A stretch of 64,000 nt of DNA, from assembly GCA_030649955.1 (NCBI GenBank), contig JAUSFD010000010.1:124001-188000 (forward strand), read 5' to 3'. The notes beneath the pieces are model-generated. The model did no database searches and was not told where the DNA came from. It saw nothing but the letters and a program-made list of their open reading frames with translations. Each line of letters starts with the position of its first letter. The stretch's first letter is position 1. Both the position numbers and the translations under genes were made by a program. This DNA comes from Candidatus Peregrinibacteria bacterium. GTDB taxonomy: Bacteria > Patescibacteriota > Gracilibacteria > Peribacterales > Peribacteraceae. Below are positions 50,423-60,732 of the stretch, one piece after another.

Positions 50423-51614
50423 GGAACCTCTGAAAAATATCTTCTCCGCATAACACAGCCACAATCACAGAGATTTGCATTCAGAATTTGAGGAAGGCGA
50501 TGCTAGAATTGCTGCATCCTCTTCCCCAAATACCGATGTCTGCCCAAGCCTCTTTTCTCTCGATTGCGCATCAGAAGAAACTCAAATGCGAGAAGTTTCT
50601 CAACGAGATGGAGCAGGTGATGCCTTGGAGGGAAATGCTCAGCGCCATCGCACCGTTCTACGTCGAGAAGCAGTTCGGACGGAAGCACAAGGAATTGAAG
50701 ATGATGCTCAAGATCTACTTCCTGCAGCAGTGGTACGACCTGAGCGATCCGGGGATGGAAGAGTCCATCTACGACCGCAATTCCTTCCAGAAGTTTTTGG
50801 AGATTGACCTGCTCGGCGACACCGTTCCCGATGAGACGACGATCCTGAACTTTCGTCATCTTCTGGGGGAGCATGAGCTCCAAGAACAGTTTCTGATCAT
50901 CGTGAACGACATTCTTGAGCAGAAAGGAATCACCGTGAAGCACGGCACCATCACCGATGCCACGATCATTGCCGCTCCACCGAGTACGAAGAACAAGGAG
51001 AAGAAGCGTGACCCCGAAATGCATCAGACGAAGAAAGGCAACCAGTGGTACTTCGGCATGAAGGCGCACATCGGCACGGACACGAAGGGATTCGTGCATA
51101 CCATCGAAGTCACCAAGGCCTCTGTTCACGATGGAGAGGTGCAAGACCGTCTCTACCACGGCGAAGAGAAGGCGAAGTTCGGGGACTCCGCCTACCAGAG
51201 CAGGGAGAAGAAGCAGAAGGCGCGGAAGGCAAGGATCTTCTGGGGCGTGGCCAACAAGGCGGCGCGCAACCATCCGCTGTCCCGTTCACAGAAGAAACGC
51301 AACCACCAGACATCGGGGGTTCGTTCCTTCGTGGAGCATCCCTTCCAGGTTCTCAAGTGCCAGTGGCATCACCGGAAGGTGCGTTACCGTGGACTCCAAA
51401 AGAACGGCCTCCAATTCACCAGTCTCTTCGCTCTCTGCAATCTGTTCCGCGCCCGCAAGGCGCTCCTCGCCATGGCGTAGAAGGGGTTGCTGTGCCTGAT
51501 GACGGAAAAAGGGCACCGGAATCCTTCCACAATCTCCTCGCACAAGAGGCCAAAGCTAAAAAACGACAAGAATCTCGTCACACCCGCTCAGAAATTGAAA
51601 TGTTCAGAGGTTCC
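50423..51614 (+). mobile_element. IS5-family insertion sequence
   Basis: The ~1.19-kb element is bounded by perfect inverted repeats beginning GGAACCTCTGAA (left, 50423-50434; the matching right copy ends at 51614). CTAG on the left and CTAA on the right fit the YTAR target of IS5-type elements with one mismatch. It sits between the TrmB-sensor gene and the second sensor kinase without breaking either. Confidence 0.85.
50536..51480 (+). CDS. IS5-family transposase
   Basis: From ATG 50536 the 314-residue protein is a DDE transposase of the IS5 group: an N-terminal DUF772-like region (YFLQQWYDLSDPGMEESIYD, then VPDETTILNFRHLL), the first Asp in HGTITDATIIAAP, GMKAHIGTDTKGFVHT, the second Asp in KFGDSAYQSREK, and the Glu in FVEHPFQVLKCQW. 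The frame is intact. With its perfect terminal repeats the element may still be mobile. It is GC-richer than the AT-rich flanking sensor genes, consistent with recent arrival. Confidence 0.9.
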   Translation: MSAQASFLSIAHQKKLKCEKFLNEMEQVMPWREMLSAIAPFYVEKQFGRKHKELKMMLKIYFLQQWYDLSDPGMEESIYDRNSFQKFLEIDLLGDTVPDETTILNFRHLLGEHELQEQFLIIVNDILEQKGITVKHGTITDATIIAAPPSTKNKEKKRDPEMHQTKKGNQWYFGMKAHIGTDTKGFVHTIEVTKASVHDGEVQDRLYHGEEKAKFGDSAYQSREKKQKARKARIFWGVANKAARNHPLSRSQKKRNHQTSGVRSFVEHPFQVLKCQWHHRKVRYRGLQKNGLQFTSLFALCNLFRARKALLAMA

Positions 51615-51644
51615 CTAAGCTCTCTCAAAGGCTTAAAGGTTCGA

Positions 51645-51673
51645 TTTACATTCACTAAGAAATTTGGTAGAGT
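51645..51673 (+). promoter_or_regulatory. Leaderless promoter of second sensor kinase
   Basis: TTTACA at 51645-51650, a 17-base spacer and TAGAGT at 51668-51673, 6 bases before ATG 51680. It lies 30 bases inside the right flank of the IS5 element, so the insertion did not remove it. Confidence 0.6.
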
Positions 51674-51679
51674 ATAGAG

Positions 51680-53140
51680 ATGGTTGAGAGACAAAAAAAG
51701 AAATGGCTATTCATTGATGCCAGTTACATTCCACTCATATTTGGAGCGATTGTGACAATAGTATGTGTCATTATCGTCTATAACCAAACACAAGGCATTT
51801 TGAAAGAAAGACTAAGAGAAAGGATTACTTCAATTGTATCGACAGCAGTATTAAGTATTGATGCAGAGGAGGTTAAAAGATTGATAAAACTCGAGAGAGC
51901 CGATTCTGATGTCGCGCTTAAAAGTAAAGAACTAATAAATATTATTTCTTACATTAGGAAAGTTAGGGATGCAAATAGAAATATCAGATATATCTATATT
52001 TTAGATAGAAACGATCTTTCTGAAAATGTTAATTTCACAGCTGATGCTGAAATGATTGATCCAATAGATATTGATGGTAACGGCAAAATTGAGGATGTTG
52101 AAATACCACCTGCACCCGGAGAAGATTACGATGTTTCCGATGTCGATGTAGTTAGTGAGATTTTCGTTCATCCTATTGCAGCCCACGATCTTTACACAGA
52201 TAAGTGGGGATCATTTTTATCTGGGTACGCTCCAATACAAGATTCATCGGGCAAAGTAATTGCGGCCTTGGCAATTGATGTGCAAGTTGACGATTTTACT
52301 AAACTTGTTCAGGCAACACTCATCCCATTTTCGGTTCTTGCGCTGATACTGTTGACAATGCTTACAGTTCAGACTGTTACATTGGTGAAAATTTGGGGTA
52401 ATCGTGTTGAAATATTTAAAGAGCTAGATCGACAGAAAGATGAGCTTATTAGTATCGTTAGCCATCAACTTGCAACACCGGTGTCTTCTGTAAAATGGTA
52501 CTTGGGAATGATGGTAGATGGCGATTTTGGAAAAATATCGGATGAACTGACAAAACACGTGCATTCGATGCAATCAGTAGTGAGCGATCTTGCAGATTTG
52601 GTGAGTACGATCTTGGATGTTTCCAGAATTCAATTGGGTCGCATGAAGGTGGATCGGACTGATTTGGACTTGAATGAATTCTTCCAGAGCATCCTTGAGG
52701 TCATCGAACCGAAAGCTCAAGAAAGAAAAGTTGAGCTTACGGTTTCAATACCGAAGGACTTGCCGGTCGGATATCTTGATAAGCGCCTTATGAGAATGAC
52801 GCTGGAAAACCTGTTGAGTAATGCAGTGAAATACTCAGATGAAAAGACTGGTAAAGTGAAATTCGTTGTTTCGGTCACAAATGATGTTCTTTCCTACTTT
52901 GTTAAGGATAATGGATGTGGCATTCCAAAAGGTGAACAGGATAAAATATTCGGAAAGCTTTTCAGAGCCAGTAACGTGAGAAAAGTTGATGGAAATGGTT
53001 TCGGTCTTTATGCAGCAAAAGGTGCGATTGAGGCGCAATCTGGATCAATAAGATTTGAAAGCGAAGAGGGGAAGGGAACTACTTTTTACGTTCAGGTTCC
53101 ATTGGAAAAAGCAAAATTAGCAATTAATGGGAGCAGTTGA
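51680..53140 (+). CDS. Membrane histidine kinase with EF-hand-like sensor (paralogue)
   Basis: This 486-residue kinase has the same plan as the one at 8402: TM at ~15-34, an extracytoplasmic sensor (~40-210), TM at ~213-236, His262 in IVSHQLATPVSS, and an HATPase_c domain (NLLSNAVKYSDEK, KDNGCGIPKGEQ, NGFGLYAAKGAI). The sensor holds a loop D130-E141 (DIDGNGKIEDVE) fitting the EF-hand pattern, and YTDKWGSFLSGYAPI. It lies next to the TrmB-sensor gene with an IS5 element between. No response regulator is adjacent, so the target may be distant or the pair may be functionally joined. Confidence 0.88.
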   Translation: MVERQKKKWLFIDASYIPLIFGAIVTIVCVIIVYNQTQGILKERLRERITSIVSTAVLSIDAEEVKRLIKLERADSDVALKSKELINIISYIRKVRDANRNIRYIYILDRNDLSENVNFTADAEMIDPIDIDGNGKIEDVEIPPAPGEDYDVSDVDVVSEIFVHPIAAHDLYTDKWGSFLSGYAPIQDSSGKVIAALAIDVQVDDFTKLVQATLIPFSVLALILLTMLTVQTVTLVKIWGNRVEIFKELDRQKDELISIVSHQLATPVSSVKWYLGMMVDGDFGKISDELTKHVHSMQSVVSDLADLVSTILDVSRIQLGRMKVDRTDLDLNEFFQSILEVIEPKAQERKVELTVSIPKDLPVGYLDKRLMRMTLENLLSNAVKYSDEKTGKVKFVVSVTNDVLSYFVKDNGCGIPKGEQDKIFGKLFRASNVRKVDGNGFGLYAAKGAIEAQSGSIRFESEEGKGTTFYVQVPLEKAKLAINGSS

Positions 53141-53181
53141 AAGTGCAAAGTGTAAGCGGATAGTATAGTTTTAATATTCCA

Positions 53182-54069
53182 TCAACTAAATTTAGCTAGC
53201 ATTCCAAGTCCTATAGACATCACTAATATTAGCAATATTTTTCGACTAAAGTTATCAGTTCGTGCAAAACCTTCTTCACTAAATTTTGGTGAAAAGCTCA
53301 GAGAGAAGCACATTATGAATACTATTGCAGGGTAAGTACTCATTACAGAAGTGACAAGCGCGGGGTGGCCAATACTAAGTGCATAAGTTCCTGCAATCAA
53401 AGCTAGTACATTTCCGATTTCAATAAGACTTAAATGCGGGAGAATGTTTTTTATTTTATGCCAATTAAGTAAAAAACTTATTCTTTCTTTCTTACTTAAA
53501 ATAAAAGGAGAAAGTCCAAACAGCACAATCCCAATGCTGTAAGGAGCATAGAAAGATAAGAAGGGTATTCCTTTTAATGTGTAATTTACTAGAATTCCAT
53601 GAGCTGAAAGAAAAATTATGTCTGCAGCAATAAAGATAAAGAACTTTGCATCCCAGCAGATCTTTCTATTAATTGTAAGTCCAAGAATGGCACTTACAAC
53701 AATAAGTATTCCAACAATCTCGGAAAGTTTTAAGAAATGACCAAGATAAATAGAAATAATTGCAACAAGAACTGGATAAGTACTTTCAATGGCGCTTAAA
53801 TCGCCCGCCTCTTCTGCATACCCCATGGATACGAAATAGCATGCCTGCGCAGCTTGCAGAAAAATACCTGATAGCAAAGACAGAAGAAAAATTCTAGGAC
53901 TTGGCCATGTGACTATTGGGGACACTGCAATAAGTAATGCAATTGATGCTGGCACTGTCATAAACATGCCCTGCAATGGCCTAGTAAAAACACCGACAAT
54001 TGTGAACCTGTCAAAAACTATTACGATCGAAAGCAGCAGTGCATATGTAAATGCAAACAGAAACCACAT
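53182..54069 (-). CDS. EamA/DMT-family transporter
   Basis: The 295-residue protein has about ten TM segments in the two five-helix halves of the EamA (drug/metabolite transporter) family; the first half has the usual GYAEEAGDLSAIESTYPVLV motif and the second half GTYALSIGHPALVTSVMSTY. It is AT-rich. It is 37 bases downstream of the DHS/SpeD-like gene on the same strand, so it may share its transcript and could export or import a polyamine or amino acid. That link is inference from context. Confidence 0.82.
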   Translation of the reverse strand: MWFLFAFTYALLLSIVIVFDRFTIVGVFTRPLQGMFMTVPASIALLIAVSPIVTWPSPRIFLLSLLSGIFLQAAQACYFVSMGYAEEAGDLSAIESTYPVLVAIISIYLGHFLKLSEIVGILIVVSAILGLTINRKICWDAKFFIFIAADIIFLSAHGILVNYTLKGIPFLSFYAPYSIGIVLFGLSPFILSKKERISFLLNWHKIKNILPHLSLIEIGNVLALIAGTYALSIGHPALVTSVMSTYPAIVFIMCFSLSFSPKFSEEGFARTDNFSRKILLILVMSIGLGMLAKFS

Positions 54070-54106
54070 GTCTCAATTCTAGTGGAAAAGCCATTACAAG
54101 CGAATT

Positions 54107-55007
54107 CTAAACACGAATACCAATAACCTCCCTCTTCGCCTTATTCGCAATCTTCCGCACATCCACTAAGTGCTTAGAATGATCGAGCAGATCGATTTCC
54201 TCAAGGATCAAATCCCCATCCCCCGAAAAATGCATTGCAGCCCTGTCGCGCTCATCGATTTGTCTGTCGATGAAGGTAGCTTTCCACATTCCCATGTGCA
54301 GATGTTCGTCGCACACTCTTACGATCTTCCTCCAGTTGATGGAGGCGCAGCTGTAGAAGTCCATCCGGATGTGCGGGTGTTTCCCGGGCTTCTCGAAGTA
54401 GTGGCCGCTGAAGTGGCTGGTCGTGATGGGTTGGATGAAGGACCACCCCGGCGCACGCAAGTCGGTGGCGGGATAGAGTTGCAGGGGGGCCCAATTCTTC
54501 CATGTGAAGCGCAGCCAGTACGGCATCGACAAACCTTCTCGTCCAGGATTCCATTTGCGACTGTCGAGCGCCTTCTTGAGATAGGCGTCGAGGATGAAGA
54601 TTTCGTGCTCGGAGATGAAGGTATCGTAGATGCGGTCGATGTTCAGCTGGCGCAGAACTTCATCGTCAGCCCGGGGATCGCCGATGTAGTGGCGGAAGCC
54701 GAGTGCTTCGAAGAAATCCATGTCGACCATGTTCGCTCCGGTCGAAACAATGCAGTCGATCATGTTCGTCTCGATCAAGGTGAAGAGCGTCTTCTTCAAG
54801 TCCCGCACTGATGAGCGAGCCGGCCATCGTGAGGATAGCGGTGCAGTCCTTCTCCTCCACCATGCGGTTGAAAATCTTCGAAGCTCTAGCAAGGTTGCGG
54901 CTCTGGAAGGCCATGTGCTGCATGGCATCGATGAGCGGCACGGAGTTGAAGCTCCGGATGTCGAGGTGTTCCACGGTGCCCTGCAGGTAATCGGATTGCT
55001 TGGCCAT
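54107..55007 (-). pseudogene. Truncated deoxyhypusine-synthase-like domain fused to SpeD-like domain, with frameshifts
   Basis: From ATG 55007 the frame reads MAKQSDYLQGTVEHLD to LTMAGSLISAGL, then shifts near 54797 and continues as KKTLFTLIETNMIDCIVSTG and GFRHYIGDPRADDEVLR. This is the N-terminal half of a deoxyhypusine synthase (NAD-binding part). Its C-terminal half, including the catalytic Lys region, is absent. A SpeD-like domain follows (TTSHFSGHYFEKPGKHPH, Cys in DFYSC). Within it two more compensating indels are needed: at the AAA near 54554 and at the six-C run 54484-54489. With these corrected it aligns over its length with the two SpeD-like paralogues. Either a pseudogene or sequence error. 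Confidence 0.65.
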
Positions 55008-55013
55008 GGGGAT

Positions 55014-55565
55014 TTAGGAGTGGACGGGAACTTTGACCTGCTTCCTCACGACGGGGAGCTTGATCTTCGTTGGCGAGAGGACGTTCACTTCCTGAACGTC
55101 GTTGCCGATACCGGCCATCATCCAGACGGTGCGCTTGCGCAGTTCCATATCCCTGTGGAAGAAGTTCGCGTACCAGTCATCAATCTTGCAGTGCCTCTCG
55201 AGGATCTCGATCGCCTTGCGCCAGTCGAAACCCATGCAGCTGTAGATATCCATGTGGATGTGGGGCTTCAGACCCGGCTTCTCGAAATAGTGAGCGGAGA
55301 TGTGGCTCGTCGTGATGGGCTGGATGAAGGACCAGCCCGGAGCGCGCAGATCAGTGGCTGAGTAGAGCTCGAGTTTCCCGAGTTCACTCATTCCCAGGGC
55401 GATCAGCAAATCTGCCACGAGGGACATCGTCTCGGAGTACTTCGATTCTTCATTGAGCGGCATGCGCAGATTCGCATCGATCATGAAGTGCTCGTGCTGC
55501 AGAGATAGGCCGTCCTCTGGAACTATTGCGGACACGGAATAGTAATCTACCGGAAATTTTTGCAT
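55014..55565 (-). CDS. SpeD-like (AdoMet decarboxylase fold) protein
   Basis: The 183-residue protein is similar to the SpeD-like protein at 11590 and to the C-terminal part of the neighbouring fusion. Ser87 (in PITTSHISAHYFEKP), His92 and Cys110 (in DIYSC) match the pyruvoyl-forming Ser, His and Cys of S-adenosylmethionine decarboxylase; the residue before the Ser is Thr, not Glu. It has an N-terminal extension of about 20 residues. Decarboxylation of AdoMet, ornithine or arginine for polyamine synthesis is plausible. The gene precedes the deoxyhypusine-synthase/SpeD fusion by 6 bases. Confidence 0.72.
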   Translation of the reverse strand: MQKFPVDYYSVSAIVPEDGLSLQHEHFMIDANLRMPLNEESKYSETMSLVADLLIALGMSELGKLELYSATDLRAPGWSFIQPITTSHISAHYFEKPGLKPHIHMDIYSCMGFDWRKAIEILERHCKIDDWYANFFHRDMELRKRTVWMMAGIGNDVQEVNVLSPTKIKLPVVRKQVKVPVHS

Positions 55566-55699
55566 TGTAAAGTATACTATGCACTATCACTTGATTGCCT
55601 AGAGGAACGATTGCGTGGCATCTGTAAGGATCTTCGCATGAACAATTTCCAGAAATCCACGAAAAACGGGATAGGGGAGATTCCACGGTGATTGGTATC

Positions 55700-56254
55700 T
55701 CAATTCGCCTCCGCTGACGCTCGTAGGGTGCGTTCGAGGGTGGAGAGGAGCATGGAATAGGAGCGGAGGTGCGCGTACGAACTCTTCGGAAGGTGCCCCC
55801 GGAAGAACGGGAGGGAGAGCTCTCCCGTTTCCTTCACGAGACAGCGTCGCTGCGACGCGTCCAGAGTGCTCGCGGATTCCAGCGCATGCATGCGGGATGC
55901 CATCGCGAGATGGAGAATGTAGGGATAGCGCCCGCATACGATGGCGAGGGACTCGAGGTATCGCCGCTCGCGTTCCGCCGGAGGAGCTGCGTAGTAGAAG
56001 ATGTCCCGCGTCAGCGAGCTCGCCATAGCCGCCGCATCACTCCCCGCGAGAGCTTCGCTCTCTTCGACGGTGACGACGCCCTGTTCGAGCGCGGGGTGGA
56101 GCAGTGCTGCCGCGTACGTCTCGGACGGGAGGTCCAGTCCCGCGCGCAGGAGGATCTCCAGCACTGATGCATTGTATGTCGCATGGGGAACAGTACGCAT
56201 CACCGGCAATTGCTCGGTACGTGCGCTGCGGGAATGGAGGGGGACTCTGGCCAT
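55700..56254 (-). CDS. Hypothetical protein
   Basis: The 184-residue protein is almost entirely helical, with no signal peptide or membrane segment. Segments such as RDIFYYAAPPAERERRYLES and AIVCGRYPYILHLAMASRM resemble the helices of HD-domain proteins, but no HD motif is present. I recognise no family. It is GC-rich like the flanking surface-protein region and lies alone between the SpeD-like locus and the Calx-beta gene. About 225 gene-free bases follow to its right; I see no element in them. Confidence 0.5.
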   Translation of the reverse strand: MARVPLHSRSARTEQLPVMRTVPHATYNASVLEILLRAGLDLPSETYAAALLHPALEQGVVTVEESEALAGSDAAAMASSLTRDIFYYAAPPAERERRYLESLAIVCGRYPYILHLAMASRMHALESASTLDASQRRCLVKETGELSLPFFRGHLPKSSYAHLRSYSMLLSTLERTLRASAEAN

Positions 56255-56479
56255 TGCCTCAGTACAGCGGACGGCATGAAGTTGCGGAATACCTCAGTGA
56301 TGCTCCCGTAGTACTGCTGCTGTATTTTTGGCTTCGACATGAGGAAAGAAACGTTCTGCCGGAGGGGAGAACGCTGAAGATGGCCCTTCTCTCACGGTGC
56401 ACTGTTTCCCCCCTCCCTGTCTATTGAATTCACCATTCTCTGTTCCCATACTCCCCGTAATCCCTTCCCTCCTTCTTCC

Positions 56480-57940
56480 ATGAAGACTCCTCTTCGCGCT
56501 GTCCAGCGCTTCATTTCCGTTCCGCTGATCGTCGGCATGATGCTCGGCTCCTTTGCTACAGCCGTCGGCGCTGCGGTGAAGGGCTCCGTTATCTTCTCCG
56601 ATGTGCAGCCAGGATCCTTCTACGATGACGCCGTAGGCGAGATGTACGAGCTCGGGGTGATCAAAGGGTACGAGGATGGGAAGTTCGGGCCCAATGACTA
56701 CGTGACACGCGGACAGCTTGCCGTGATGTTCTCCCGGTTCCGGGGTGAAGCCGGAGCAGAGGTCTCTTCCAGCCGCCGCGCACGCAGCTCCAGCAGCGCG
56801 GATGAAGGGGAACTCGAGGAGGACAGTTCTTCCTCCACAGCGGAGAGCAATGCCTCCGTGGGTGCGCAGGGCGCTATCCGGTTCACGACGACCACGTTCC
56901 TCATGAGCGAGGCGGGGCGGACGGCGACGGTGAGTGTGATCCGCACAGGGGGCAAGACGGGGGCGGTATCAGTGGAGTACACGACGTCCGATGGGACGGC
57001 GACGGCGGGAACGGACTACGAGGCGACATCCGGCAAGATCGAGTACGCAGATGGGGAGACGACGAAGAGCATCACGATTCCCATCAAGGAAGACACAAAT
57101 GGGGAGGGGAACGAGACGTTCAACATTTCACTCTCCTCACCGGGTGGCGGCGCTGTCCTTGGTACACCCAAGGATGCGAAGCTGACGATCGTGGATAACG
57201 ATGCCACTGCGGGCGGCGGCTCCTCCACAACGTCGTCGATTGGCGCCACGACGCCGGGGGCGGGTGTCTTCTCCTTCAATGCCACGGGCTACGGAGCCAT
57301 GGAGAATGCTGGTACCGCGACGATCACCGTGCAGCGGACGGGCGGCACAACGGGTGCGGTGACGATCAACTACGCGACGAGCAACGGGACCGCGACGAGT
57401 GCGGATTACTCAACCACGAACGGGACGCTCAATTTCGCTGCGGGGGAGAGTACGAAGACCTTCAGCGTGACGGTCGTCGACGACGCGACCATCGACGGCA
57501 ACAAGTCCGTGAACTTGACCCTTACGAGCCCCGGAGGCGGCGCAGGCCTGGGGGTGCCGTCGACGGCGCTCCTGACGATCGTCGACAACGAGACGACGTC
57601 TACGGGGACGGGCTCGTTCAAGTTCTCCGCGGAGACCTTCATCGTCGTCGAGTCCTCTGGGACGGCGACGATCACCGTGCAGCGCGTGGGGGGACACCAG
57701 GGAACGGTGTCCGTCGCGTACGTCACGAGCAACGGCACGGCCACCTCCGGATCGGACTTTACGGCGACGAACGGCACGCTCACCTTTCTCGCGGGCGAGG
57801 TCGCGAAGACCTTCACTATTCCCATCCTCAAGGATACGATCGCTGAGGAGGAAGAGACCGTGACCCTCAACCTGAACTCGCCCACGAACGGCGCGGACAT
57901 CATGAGCCCGAGCAGCGCGACCTTGAAGATTCAGAGCTAG
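56480..57940 (+). CDS. Surface protein with SLH module and three Calx-beta repeats
   Basis: The 486-residue protein has a signal peptide (VPLIVGMMLGSFATAVGAAV), one SLH module (FSDVQPGSFYDDAVGEMYEL, YEDGKFGPNDYVTRGQLAVM), an Arg/Ser/Glu-rich linker, and three Calx-beta repeats, each with the GTAT-DY and FTIPI or SITIPI strands and a terminal LTIVDND or LTIVDNE. Calx-beta domains bind calcium and are common in secreted adhesins. It should be attached to the cell wall by the SLH module. A rho-independent terminator follows. Confidence 0.92.
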   Translation: MKTPLRAVQRFISVPLIVGMMLGSFATAVGAAVKGSVIFSDVQPGSFYDDAVGEMYELGVIKGYEDGKFGPNDYVTRGQLAVMFSRFRGEAGAEVSSSRRARSSSSADEGELEEDSSSSTAESNASVGAQGAIRFTTTTFLMSEAGRTATVSVIRTGGKTGAVSVEYTTSDGTATAGTDYEATSGKIEYADGETTKSITIPIKEDTNGEGNETFNISLSSPGGGAVLGTPKDAKLTIVDNDATAGGGSSTTSSIGATTPGAGVFSFNATGYGAMENAGTATITVQRTGGTTGAVTINYATSNGTATSADYSTTNGTLNFAAGESTKTFSVTVVDDATIDGNKSVNLTLTSPGGGAGLGVPSTALLTIVDNETTSTGTGSFKFSAETFIVVESSGTATITVQRVGGHQGTVSVAYVTSNGTATSGSDFTATNGTLTFLAGEVAKTFTIPILKDTIAEEEETVTLNLNSPTNGADIMSPSSATLKIQS

Positions 57941-57962
57941 CACGTTCCCTTCTACGGATCTC

Positions 57963-57992
57963 AAGCGGCGGGCTCGTCTCGCCGCTTTTTTC
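57963..57992 (+). terminator. Rho-independent terminator
   Basis: AAGCGGCG pairs with CGCCGCTT across a 9-base loop and the stem runs into TTTTTT, 23 bases after the Calx-beta gene stop. Confidence 0.88.
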
Positions 57993-58107
57993 GTTGATTC
58001 GTGTCCTCGTTGATTCGTATTTTCCCCTTCAATCGCCTGCGGGCAAGTATGCCCGCGCTCATGGACGGGGGATCGAATAAATGCATCAACAAGGAAGCGA
58101 ATCAACG
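57991..58107. repeat. Intergenic CGTTGATTCG repeat cluster
   Basis: TCGTTGATTCGT occurs as exact direct copies at 57991-58002 and 58007-58018, with an inverted copy CGAATCAACG at 58098-58107. Between them is a hairpin, GCGGGC with GCCCGC (58039-58056). The same word recurs near 60661. Confidence 0.6.
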
Positions 58108-58116
58108 TTCGGGATG

Positions 58117-58122
58117 TATACT
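58117..58122 (+). promoter_or_regulatory. -10 element of ogt
   Basis: TATACT ends 6 bases before the ATG at 58129, matching the leaderless geometry seen elsewhere in the window. No -35 box is evident. Confidence 0.5.
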
Positions 58123-58128
58123 GCTCGC

Positions 58129-58605
58129 ATGCTCGAACTCCAGCGCGCCTGGTACCCCTCCCGCATCGGTACGATCGAAATCGCCGCAACGGAGAAGGGG
58201 ATCGTCGACATCTCCTTCGTCGAGGAGCAGCGAGGGGACAATGCAGAGCTCCCGCACCTCCACCTCTGCCTCTTGCAGCTCAAGGAGTACTTCGAGGAGG
58301 GCCGCAGGCAGTTCGACACACTCCCCCTGGCATTCATCGGAACGGACTTCCAGACGCGTGTCTGGGAGGAGACCATGAAGATCCCCTTCGGCGAAACCGT
58401 CACCTACGGCAAACTCGCCGAACTCGGCGGCTTCGGCGCAGCCACCCGCGCTGTGGGGACCGCGCTTGGCCGGAACAAGCTCGCGATCCTCGTCCCCTGT
58501 CATCGCATCATTCCCGCTTCTGCATCTGGTCCGAAGAGTGGCGAATATGCCTGGGGTGCCTGGCGCAAGGAGTGGCTTTTGCACCATGAACGAGATGAGC
58601 GGTGA
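58129..58605 (+). CDS. ogt: Methylated-DNA-protein-cysteine methyltransferase (Ogt/AGT family)
   Basis: I start at ATG 58129 (MLELQRAWYPS), because the -10 box lies upstream of it and the longer frame runs into a repeat. The 158-residue protein has the helix-turn-helix (PFGETVTYGKLAEL), the invariant active-site VPCHRIIPA and the downstream Asn-substituted region SGEYAWGAWRKEWLL. It removes alkyl groups from O6-alkylguanine in DNA by transfer to its cysteine. Length is typical for bacterial Ogt. It probably stands as a single gene. Confidence 0.9.
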   Translation: MLELQRAWYPSRIGTIEIAATEKGIVDISFVEEQRGDNAELPHLHLCLLQLKEYFEEGRRQFDTLPLAFIGTDFQTRVWEETMKIPFGETVTYGKLAELGGFGAATRAVGTALGRNKLAILVPCHRIIPASASGPKSGEYAWGAWRKEWLLHHERDER

Positions 58606-58663
58606 GCTTTGAGCGATGAACAATGAAATTATGCCAAAGCTCATAGCTCACAGCCCAAAGCTC
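58602..58663. repeat. AAAGCTC-type palindromic intergenic repeat
   Basis: GTGAGCTTTG starts inside the ogt stop region and pairs with parts of AAAGCTCATAGCTCAC (58636-58651); CAAAGCTC recurs at 58656-58663. The array could form alternative hairpins in the ogt transcript tail. Confidence 0.45.
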
Positions 58664-58774
58664 CTCTCTTCACCAGTACCCTAGCTCCATTGCGTATTCT
58701 GATGTACAATAGTAGGATGCTCAGCACTGTCCCTCGGTCTGCTGACCGACGGGCGTTCTCACCCTGCGTGAACC

Positions 58775-60586
<1,812 letters not shown>

Positions 60587-60610
60587 TCAACGGTAAAGTA
60601 CTCGAACTCT

Positions 60611-60721
60611 TCCGTTGATTGGTTTACTCGTTTACTCGATTTCTCATCCATTCGAATAAACGAATCAACGAGTAAACGAATAAACGATTGCCCGTCCTCC
60701 GCGCCCCAGAAAGCCCGCTCT
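60611..60721. repeat. Inverted repeat cluster between typA and surface-protein gene
   Basis: Words CGTTGATTGG, CGTTTACTCG and TTTACTCG on one side are mirrored by CGAATCAACG (60661-60670), CGAGTAAACG (60669-60678) and CGAATAAACG. CCAGAAAGCCCGCTCT at 60706-60721 repeats the arm at 35650. Confidence 0.55.
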
Positions 60722-60732
60722 AACAGGTTAGG

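Noticed and set aside
54790-54800. Programmed +1 frameshift in the DHS/SpeD-like gene
   Set aside because: There is no slippery site with a stop codon (the sequence is CTT GAA), and two more frame changes follow at homopolymers, so error or decay is more likely.
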